Assembly (NCBI GenBank): GCA_021107495.1
Contig: JAIOSR010000235.1
Span: 1-9,272, forward strand
Length of the DNA: 9,272 nt
Reading direction: 5' to 3'
Origin: Desulfobacterales bacterium
GTDB lineage: Bacteria; Desulfobacterota; DSM-4660; Desulfatiglandales; Desulfatiglandaceae
Shown here in pieces: positions 1 to 4,261 of this stretch (positions are counted from its first letter, which is position 1; each line of letters opens with the position of its first letter). Under the pieces are notes generated by a model. It was not told where the DNA came from, searched no databases, and worked only from the letters and a program-made list of their open reading frames with translations. The position numbers were made by a program, and so were the translations under genes.

Positions 1-548
1 TCCACTGCCTTAGCTATTACCGTAATGTCCGTAACATTTGGGGACAATTTGACGATGACCGGTTTATCCGTGTTTTCCAGGACCTTTTCGGTAACCAGTG
101 CGGATATATCCGGGTCCGTGCCAAAGGCCATGCCACCTTTTTCCACGTTGGGACATGAGATATTTACCTCAATGGCCGAGATGCCCTCAACACCTTTAAG
201 GCCGGCCGCCACGGCGCCATACTCATCTATGCTGTGCCCATATATGTTGACGATTACCGCCGTATTGAGCTTCTTAAGCCAGGGGAGTTTTTCCCTCAAA
301 AAATTTTCCAGGCCGATATTGGCCAGGCCGATTGCATTCAACATGCCGGATGGGGTTTCTTCGATCCTGGGAGGAGGGTTCCCTGCTCGTGGCTTTAGGG
401 AAAGACCTTTGACCACAATGCCGCCAAGCTTGTTCAGGTCAACCAGATCAGAGAATTCCTGTCCATAACCAAAAGTACCGGATGCGGTTAGTACCGGATT
501 CTTTAGTTCAAGGGGACCTATTCGTACTTTTAAATCAGGTTCTGACAT
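1..548 (-). CDS. pyrD: Dihydroorotate dehydrogenase B, catalytic subunit (C-terminal part missing)
   Basis: Oxidises dihydroorotate to orotate in pyrimidine synthesis, using FMN in a TIM barrel in the cytoplasm. Only the first 182 codons are inside the window; the gene runs off the left edge. Visible family motifs are TASGTFGYG at residues 21-29, KGLSLKPRAGNPPPR at 47-61, GMLNAIGLAN at 68-77 and VNISCPNV at 128-135. C132 in the last motif sits at the catalytic-base position; a Cys rather than Ser there is typical of class 1 enzymes. The ATG is 3 bases after the pyrK stop, so the two genes are surely cotranscribed. The neighbouring PyrK electron-transfer subunit makes this the NAD-linked 1B type. 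Seen: motifs and gene pair. Known: the reaction. The missing C-terminus cannot be judged. Confidence 0.95.
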   Translation of the reverse strand, partial: MSEPDLKVRIGPLELKNPVLTASGTFGYGQEFSDLVDLNKLGGIVVKGLSLKPRAGNPPPRIEETPSGMLNAIGLANIGLENFLREKLPWLKKLNTAVIVNIYGHSIDEYGAVAAGLKGVEGISAIEVNISCPNVEKGGMAFGTDPDISALVTEKVLENTDKPVIVKLSPNVTDITVIAKAV

Positions 549-551
549 GGT

Positions 552-1337
552 TTACAGAGATTCCCAGTCTAAGGTGTTAACATCAAAAACCGGCCCGTCC
601 CGGCAAACGTGGTAATAGGTTTTGTTGCTGTCTTTCGAAGTCCTTACAGCACAGCCCTGGCAGGCGCCAAGGCCGCAGGCCATGTTTGCCTCCAAAGATA
701 CCTGGCAGGGAATGTCCCGCTCAATGGTCAGGGCCGCTACTTGTTTCAGCATGGGCAGGGGACCACACGCGAAGATTTTTGGATGGTCTTCGGCAAATCC
801 GGTCAGATGGGTTTTAAGTAGTTCCGTGACAAAACCCGGATGACCGGCAGTGCCGTCATCCGTAGCAATTGAGATGTCCGTTAGGTTTAGGCCAACCTGT
901 TCCATCGGCACTATCTCATCGGCAGAGCGGTATCCGGCCATAAACAATACATTATTTTTTGCCGCCTGGCCCAGAAAAACAAGCGGGGCCACACCAATAC
1001 CGCCCGACACAAAAAGGGTTTTGCGCCCTGGCTCAGGGGGTTCAAATCCTCTTCCAAGGGGACCCACCACCGAGAGTTTTTCCCCTTTCACAGCATTTGA
1101 CATGATGGCGGTTCCCTTCCCCACGATTTTGTAGAGGATGAGAAACAAATCATCTCCCCGGGTCCCGCATATGGAAAAAGGGCGTCTCAAAAGCGGGTCC
1201 GTATTCGTGCCTACCCGGATCATTACAAACTGACCCGGCCTTGCTTGAATCATGATTTCAGCGGACCTCAGGCCCATCAAGAAAGTGCCGGAGGCGACTT
1301 TTTTATTGAATATGATTTGTGTGTTCCGCTCAATCAC
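552..1337 (-). CDS. pyrK: Dihydroorotate dehydrogenase B, electron transfer subunit
   Basis: Passes electrons from the FMN of PyrD to NAD+ through a 2Fe-2S cluster and FAD. The 261-aa length is normal for the family. The FAD-binding RPFS motif is at residues 52-55, the nucleotide-binding GGIGVAPL loop at 112-119 and a CGP motif at 191-193. The cluster ligands are C221, C226, C229 and C245 in the spacing C-x4-C-x2-C-x15-C. The start is GTG at 1337, chosen because AAGGA (1347-1343) lies 5 bases upstream and the protein begins at the usual family position. It is followed after 3 bases by pyrD. A possible leader ORF ends on the ribosome binding site, which may couple its translation to upstream reading. 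Function is certain; the regulation is inference. Confidence 0.95.
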   Translation of the reverse strand: MIERNTQIIFNKKVASGTFLMGLRSAEIMIQARPGQFVMIRVGTNTDPLLRRPFSICGTRGDDLFLILYKIVGKGTAIMSNAVKGEKLSVVGPLGRGFEPPEPGRKTLFVSGGIGVAPLVFLGQAAKNNVLFMAGYRSADEIVPMEQVGLNLTDISIATDDGTAGHPGFVTELLKTHLTGFAEDHPKIFACGPLPMLKQVAALTIERDIPCQVSLEANMACGLGACQGCAVRTSKDSNKTYYHVCRDGPVFDVNTLDWESL

Positions 1338-1342
1338 GGCAA

Positions 1343-1347
1343 TCCTT
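1343..1347 (-). promoter_or_regulatory. Ribosome binding site of pyrK
   Basis: AAGGA on the minus strand, 5 bases before the GTG. It decides the GTG start of pyrK, as there is no ATG nearby in frame. It overlaps the stop codon of the possible leader ORF. Confidence 0.6.
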
Positions 1348-1465
1348 ACAATGCAAAGTCTTTAGTATGTACAAAATCAGGAACCTGTTTTTTATACCTT
1401 TGTACACAAAATGTCAGGATGAAGCAATAGCACATATAAAGGGAATGGAAAACCCTTTTTAGCAT
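1346..1465 (-). CDS. Possible 39-aa leader peptide upstream of pyrK
   Basis: A small ORF with an ATG at 1465, preceded by GGGAG (1477-1473) at a good distance of 7 bases. The peptide begins MLKRVFHSLY, has a Cys/hydrophobic middle (C12, C14, C20) and ends FAL. Its TAA stop (1348-1346) overlaps the AAGGA ribosome binding site of pyrK, an arrangement that allows translational coupling. Two dyads lie inside it (1438-1458 and 1368-1406). No similarity is recognised. It may equally be chance in an untranslated leader; the weak promoter candidate at 1391-1417 would lie inside it, so both cannot easily be right for the same transcript. Confidence 0.3.
   Translation of the reverse strand: MLKRVFHSLYMCYCFILTFCVQRYKKQVPDFVHTKDFAL
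1368..1406. repeat. Inverted repeat TGTACAAA / TTTGTACA
   Basis: Perfect 8-base arms at 1368-1375 and 1399-1406 separated by 23 bases, about 30 bases upstream of the pyrK start. The inner loop also contains CAGG-AA-CCTG (1378-1387). It could be an operator or an RNA hairpin controlling pyrKD. It does not look like an intrinsic terminator, because the arms are AT-rich and no U tract follows on the minus strand. Confidence 0.4.
1391..1417 (-). promoter_or_regulatory. Weak candidate promoter for pyrKD
   Basis: CTGACA (1417-1412) and TATAAA (1396-1391) on the minus strand with 15 bases between them. The hexamers are fair but the spacer is short for sigma-70. One arm of the TGTACAAA inverted repeat falls in the spacer, where a repressor could act. 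Inference only. Confidence 0.2.
1438..1458. repeat. Short hairpin AAAGGG / CCCTTT
   Basis: Six-base arms at 1438-1443 and 1453-1458 around a 9-base loop, in the pyrK upstream region. On the plus strand two more T follow the second arm, so it could be a weak terminator in that direction, though no gene on that strand needs one. On the minus strand it would form just after the start of the possible leader ORF. Confidence 0.25.
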
Positions 1466-1541
1466 ATGCCTTCTCCCTTAAACGCAAAGGTTCAGTAGGC
1501 GCGCGGAACGCATTTGGGTTGCTCAAAAAATGGACCGGTAG

Positions 1542-1601
1542 GGTAGACCTGGGTGGGTGAGGTTTGAGATAGCGTCTACCTGCCTGAGGCAGGAAGGCAG
1601 G
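1542..1601. repeat. GC-rich nested palindromes in the pyrK upstream gap
   Basis: Two structures compete here. GGTAGAC (1542-1548) pairs with GTCTACC (1574-1580), and CCTGCC-TGA-GGCAGG (1579-1593) is a tight hairpin followed by a further GGCAGG copy (1596-1601). The shared bases 1579-1580 make the two folds exclusive. This looks like a small interspersed palindromic repeat unit, which would be expected at other sites in the genome. The rest of the gap (1466-1541 and 1602-1683) shows nothing clear except a perfect TATAAT on the minus strand at 1632-1627 that lacks a well-spaced -35. Confidence 0.4.
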
Positions 1602-1683
1602 AAATCGTCAATTTTTTTGTGCGCGCATTATAAGCGGCACTTAGTGAGTCAATACGACCGGATTCACCAATAGAAAGCGAAGC

Positions 1684-2037
1684 TTAAAGAAGCGCACTGA
1701 CTTCAGAAGCGGTTTTTTCCACTGAAAATTCCAGTTCTTTTAGACTCACGCCGAAAACACTTATTGCATCACAGTATTCTATGCCTACCGTGACGGTATC
1801 ATTTTCGTCTTTTTCTATGAAAAAATCTTGCGGTGAGAAACCAGGCCAGTCGTACTTTATTTTTTCGGAAAGGAACTGCCTTGTATCCGAAATGCTGTTT
1901 TTTGTTCCATAGATGGCAGCAGCGCGTATTTCGTGCCCAAGCCAATATTTGTTCCAATAGGGCCTTGCAGCGCTCGCAACACACAATAAAAAAACAATAC
2001 AAGCGGCTATTTTTGCTATATTTGAAAAACTTTTCAT
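1684..2037 (-). CDS. Small membrane-anchored protein of unknown function
   Basis: A 117-aa protein with one hydrophobic segment at residues 8-24 after a short basic start, then a roughly 90-residue extracytoplasmic domain. The segment IYGTKNSISDTRQFLSEK (42-59), an acidic stretch and a strand-like TVTVGIEY (81-88) recall the small single-span proteins of delta-proteobacteria grouped near DUF4845, but this assignment is tentative. It could be an uncleaved anchor or a signal peptide with cleavage after ASAA (21-24). The start is well supported by AGAGGT (2049-2044) 6 bases upstream. It stands alone, with 346 bases before pyrK, and nothing in the context gives a job. That it is a gene is likely; the function is unknown. 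Confidence 0.75.
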   Translation of the reverse strand: MKSFSNIAKIAACIVFLLCVASAARPYWNKYWLGHEIRAAAIYGTKNSISDTRQFLSEKIKYDWPGFSPQDFFIEKDENDTVTVGIEYCDAISVFGVSLKELEFSVEKTASEVSALL

Positions 2038-2061
2038 TTTATGACCTCTTTGTGAATAGAA

Positions 2062-2090
2062 TGGATAAATTAATGGAATTTTAATGCCAA
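2062..2090 (-). promoter_or_regulatory. Candidate promoter for the 117-aa membrane protein gene
   Basis: TTGGCA (2090-2085) and TATCCA (2067-2062) on the minus strand with 17 bases between. The -35 matches five of six consensus bases; the -10 is poor but the flanks are AT-rich. The -10 lies about 25 bases before the ATG. Inference from consensus only. Confidence 0.3.
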
Positions 2091-2168
2091 CATATTTTTT
2101 GCCGGTTTAAGCTCTTCCAAAGAACGGAATCTCAGTATTCAGCCAATTTCCGGTGCACGCCCTAATAT

Positions 2169-2182
2169 TAGAGCAAGCTCTA
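2169..2182. repeat. Dyad TAGAGC-AA-GCTCTA
   Basis: Perfect 6-base arms separated by AA, about 130 bases upstream of the 117-aa gene. Its compact shape is like an operator half-site pair, but no regulator is nearby and the distance is large. Confidence 0.3.
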
Positions 2183-2408
2183 TGCCACAATACGGAGGCA
2201 AAGGATCCAACCGGCATAAAAGAAAATTGTCAACAATATTAACCGGATGGACATGCATGTTTTTCGGCAAAATGTTTGATACCCGGGAAGAACGAATAAA
2301 GGGTAACACAAGCGAAATTCAGATTACCATCTGTTACGATAATGTAATCAGGAGGCGAGAAATTTTAAGTTTTGCAGGAAATTCCCTTTTGGCTTTTCGA
2401 TAGTCCCA

Positions 2409-2445
2409 ATAAAAACCAGCAGCTTTGATAATATCAGGTTTTTAT
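2409..2445. repeat. Nine-base inverted repeat, possible weak bidirectional terminator
   Basis: ATAAAAACC (2409-2417) pairs with GGTTTTTAT (2437-2445). The 19-base loop ends with its own palindrome TGATA-A-TATCA (2426-2436). It lies downstream of the exported-protein gene (minus strand), where a terminator would be expected, and the T-rich arm gives a run of U in either direction. The stem has little GC, so termination would be weak. No better terminator is visible for that gene. Confidence 0.35.
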
Positions 2446-2450
2446 GGTAA

Positions 2451-2576
2451 AACACTTCGTCTTCCGTTTGCGTGTACTGGCGGGGCGGGTGTTTGCAGAA
2501 GTATAATGTGGGGATCGGTAAGGTCCTGCATGAGGCGGTAAAACGCCTGAAAAGACTGATGGGGCTTTTTGAGTGA
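2451..2576 (+). pseudogene. Possible 3' remnant of an unidentified gene
   Basis: An open frame that begins right after a TAA (2448-2450) and ends with TGA at 2574-2576, with no ATG in its first half. The last residues read like a real amphipathic C-terminus, GKVLHEAVKRLKRLMGLFE, with GC-rich third codon positions like the nearby genes. The 5' part of such a gene is absent. It could be a leftover of a deleted gene, a very short gene started by GTG at 2508, or chance. Product not recognised. Confidence 0.2.
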
Positions 2577-2587
2577 AGGGCTATGTT

Positions 2588-3028
2588 CTATTTAAAGTCT
2601 TTCGCCGTTGGAACTGAACCAATGCTGTCAATTTTTATCCGGACCACAGGGCTAACCCACCTGTCTCTGTTTTTTGTGATAATGCACAACCGGTAATACC
2701 AGACCCCTTCTTTCAGTTTCCTGTCCTCAAAATATTTCGCCTCCGGGTCCGAAGAATAAAATATATAGCTGTCTTCGGGATAGACAGGATTTTTGTTCTT
2801 AGATGATTTAACAAGCTTATACATTTTGAAGTCATCCCTCAAATAGCTTTTCCATTCTGTTATAACCCTGCCATCCACATATTTTGCAGAAAAGCCAATG
2901 GCCTTGACAACGACAGGGTTCTTATATCCGTGTTTATTATGCTTCTGCTTGTTCCAGGCTTTCTCACCTCCATAAGCCATGCCTGCAATAAAAAAACACA
3001 TGGCAAATACCGGTAAAATCTTTTTCAT
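2588..3028 (-). CDS. Exported protein with fibronectin type III-like domain
   Basis: A 146-aa protein with a clear signal peptide: MKK, a hydrophobic core at residues 4-19 and likely cleavage near AYG-G (18-21). After a basic His/Asn/Lys linker (22-37) comes one domain at about 39-133 whose pattern of strands fits a fibronectin III-like beta sandwich: VITEWKSY (55-62), FKMYKLVKS (67-75), a W/Y-rich strand VWYYRLCIIT (109-118) and VSPVVRI (125-131). Such domains bind other proteins or glycans; the partner is unknown. The ATG at 3028 is preferred because GAAAGGG (3043-3037) lies 8 bases upstream; the in-frame ATG at 3034 would leave only 2 bases. A strong promoter lies about 70 bases upstream. 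Export is well supported; the fold is inferred. Confidence 0.8.
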   Translation of the reverse strand: MKKILPVFAMCFFIAGMAYGGEKAWNKQKHNKHGYKNPVVVKAIGFSAKYVDGRVITEWKSYLRDDFKMYKLVKSSKNKNPVYPEDSYIFYSSDPEAKYFEDRKLKEGVWYYRLCIITKNRDRWVSPVVRIKIDSIGSVPTAKDFK

Positions 3029-3094
3029 AACCATTACCCTTTCTTATGGATATTTGAATTTTGAGTTGAAAATAATTCCCTTTTGGAAGAAGGA

Positions 3095-3123
3095 AGTATA
3101 ATATACCAAGCTCTGCGTGTCAA
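3095..3123 (-). promoter_or_regulatory. Strong promoter for the exported fibronectin-like protein
   Basis: TTGACA (3123-3118) and TATACT (3100-3095) on the minus strand with exactly 17 bases between. This matches eleven of twelve sigma-70 consensus positions, so high basal expression is expected. The untranslated leader would be about 60 bases. Confidence 0.75.
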
Positions 3124-3153
3124 TTGAACCTGGATTTTCTCAGCAATTCTAAT

Positions 3154-3183
3154 TTTACAAGGCTCTTTAGACAATCCTATAAT
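3154..3183 (+). promoter_or_regulatory. Promoter for the larE-ycaO-moxR gene group
   Basis: TTTACA (3154-3159) and a perfect TATAAT (3178-3183) with 18 bases between, giving a start site near 3190 and a leader of about 50 bases before larE. It is the only good plus-strand promoter seen upstream of this gene group, and it lies back to back with the leftward promoter at 3095-3123. Confidence 0.65.
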
Positions 3184-3241
3184 TTAAAGGCGTTGAGGGT
3201 TGGGACGGAAGTAACTGTTGTAGCGCAGGAAAAACCATAAA

Positions 3242-4078
3242 ATGGATGCTAATGCCGCAAAATTAAAAATGGAAAACCTGGTTCATCACTTAGCCGATCT
3301 GGATGCCCTGTTAGTGGCATTTTCAGGTGGTGTGGACAGCGCCTTTCTGTTAGTCATGGCGCGGCAGGTCTTAGGAGAAAAAGTTGCTGCGGCCACTGCA
3401 AGCTCTATTATTCACCCTGTCCGGGAGACGGCCGAAGCCAGAGATTTTGCCCGGAAACGTGGCATTTCCCATATGGTTTTTCCTTCAGAAGAATTAAGCG
3501 TTTCGGGTTTTGTGGCAAATCCTCCTGATCGCTGCTACCTTTGTAAAAAAAGCCTTTTTGAGAAACTATTTGAAATAGCACGAGAAAAGGGTCTTAACCA
3601 TGTGGCCCACGGCGCCAACCTGGATGATCTGGCTGATTACCGTCCCGGATTCAGGGCCGCAAAAGAGGCCGGCGTGATCGCACCTTTGATTGACGCACAA
3701 TTAGGCAAAGAAGAGATTCGTTTTTTATCAAAAGAAATGGGACTTTCGACCTGGGACAAGCCGGCCATGCCCTGTCTTGCCACCAGGTTCCCCTACGGGA
3801 GCCCCATAACGGAAGAAAAGCTGAAGATGGTTGAAGATGCGGAATCGTTTCTTTTGGAACAGGGTTTCAAGGTGGTAAGGGTCCGGCATCACGGGTCCGT
3901 GGCCAGGGTCGAGGTGGGCCGCAGCGAGATGGAAAAAATCATGGATAAGGGGCTTGGTAAGGCGATTGTGGAAGAATTTCGCAGGATCGGTTTTGAACAT
4001 GTCGCCTTGGACCTGGAAGGGTATGTGTCCGGTAGCCTGAATCGGGCTGTTGGGAAGTCGGGAGAAAAAAGGGCGTAA
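3242..4078 (+). CDS. larE: LarE-type ATP-dependent sulfur transferase (PP-loop)
   Basis: LarE proteins adenylate a carboxylate on a target cofactor and then deliver sulfur to it; the known role is building the nickel-pincer cofactor of lactate racemase. The 278-aa length is normal. The PP-loop FSGGVDSAFL is at residues 27-36. A conserved DRCYLCKK lies at 96-103 (C98, C101) and WDKPAMPCLATRFPYG at 171-186, whose C178 sits where the sacrificial cysteine of the Lactiplantibacillus enzyme is found. Three cysteines in this arrangement recall the homologues that bind a 4Fe-4S cluster and use it as a reusable sulfur carrier; that is inference here. AGGA (3227-3230) is 11 bases before the ATG. The usual partners larB and larC are not next to it; a YcaO gene is, so the sulfur may go to another target. 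Confidence 0.88.
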   Translation: MDANAAKLKMENLVHHLADLDALLVAFSGGVDSAFLLVMARQVLGEKVAAATASSIIHPVRETAEARDFARKRGISHMVFPSEELSVSGFVANPPDRCYLCKKSLFEKLFEIAREKGLNHVAHGANLDDLADYRPGFRAAKEAGVIAPLIDAQLGKEEIRFLSKEMGLSTWDKPAMPCLATRFPYGSPITEEKLKMVEDAESFLLEQGFKVVRVRHHGSVARVEVGRSEMEKIMDKGLGKAIVEEFRRIGFEHVALDLEGYVSGSLNRAVGKSGEKRA

Positions 4079-4087
4079 CTCCATGAA

Positions 4088-4249
4088 ATGACGAAGGCCT
4101 CCCGCCAGTCACTCAGAAAAGGCCTCAAGACCCTTTTGATGTATCTGCTAATGACAGATGTCCGTCAAGGCATTATGGACACACGCCGCTACTTATTTGG
4201 CTATTGCATTTCGATAGCAACGATTTCGGTTCCCTGTGATCACTTATAA
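4088..4249 (+). CDS. Possible 53-aa small ORF between larE and ycaO
   Basis: An ATG ORF that begins 9 bases after the larE stop and ends at the ribosome binding site of ycaO, filling nearly the whole gap. The peptide has a basic start (MTKASRQSLRKGLKTLL), a middle with DTRRYLFGYC and ends VPCDHL. Third codon positions are GC-rich in its first half, as in neighbouring genes. The only upstream purine run, AAAGGG (4068-4073), is 14 bases away, too far for strong initiation, although coupling to larE translation is possible. A small peptide beside a YcaO gene invites the idea of a modified substrate, but no leader or core pattern is recognised. It may be chance. Confidence 0.25.
   Translation: MTKASRQSLRKGLKTLLMYLLMTDVRQGIMDTRRYLFGYCISIATISVPCDHL
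4095..4125. repeat. Paired AGGCCT palindromes after larE
   Basis: AGGCCT at 4095-4100 and again at 4120-4125, each self-complementary, so the two can pair as a 6-base stem with a 19-base loop. A short CCCTTTT follows at 4131-4137. This could be a weak partial terminator between larE and ycaO that lowers downstream expression; the T run is too short for a firm call. Confidence 0.25.
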
Positions 4250-4254
4250 AGGAG
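4248..4254 (+). promoter_or_regulatory. Ribosome binding site of ycaO
   Basis: AAAGGAG 7 bases before the ATG at 4262. It is near-ideal, fixes the start and suggests strong translation. It overlaps the stop of the possible small ORF. Confidence 0.75.
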
Positions 4255-4261
4255 CAGATAA

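Larger units (their letters stand above)
2091..2587. other. Gene-free stretch with dyads and possible coding debris
   Basis: No convincing gene lies in these roughly 500 bases. A 73-codon plus-strand ORF (2182-2403) has no ribosome binding site and no recognisable product; the opposite strand is also open over part of it (about 2136-2315). Three items deserve their own entries: the dyad TAGAGC-AA-GCTCTA, a 9-base inverted repeat near 2427, and a headless protein-like reading frame ending at 2576. The stretch may be a decayed insertion between the two small exported-protein genes. Confidence 0.4.

Noticed and set aside
1378..1393. CAGG-AA-CCTG followed by six T as a plus-strand terminator
   Set aside because: The loop would be only two bases and the stem four, too small to be stable, and no plus-strand gene lies upstream.
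1627..1652. Minus-strand TTGACT with perfect TATAAT as a promoter
   Set aside because: Only 14 bases lie between the hexamers, too short for a normal sigma-70 promoter, so it was not listed.
2136..2315. Minus-strand open frame ending LILGRAPEIG, followed in frame after a TGA by 22 more codons, suggesting a selenocysteine gene or nonsense mutation
   Set aside because: No start with a ribosome binding site, no recognised family and no identified SECIS-like hairpin after the TGA. Most likely chance.
2182..2403. 73-codon plus-strand ORF starting MPQYGGKG
   Set aside because: No ribosome binding site before the ATG, no recognisable domain, and the opposite strand is also open over part of it. 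It is treated as part of the gene-free stretch.
2380..3086. Thirteen-base direct repeat AATTCCCTTTTGG at 2380-2392 and 3074-3086
   Set aside because: A repeat of this length is about as frequent as expected by chance in a 9-kb window, and neither copy flanks an element with matching ends.
3728..4128. Minus-strand ORFs opposite the end of larE
   Set aside because: Shadow frames of a well-supported gene, with no domain pattern or ribosome binding site.
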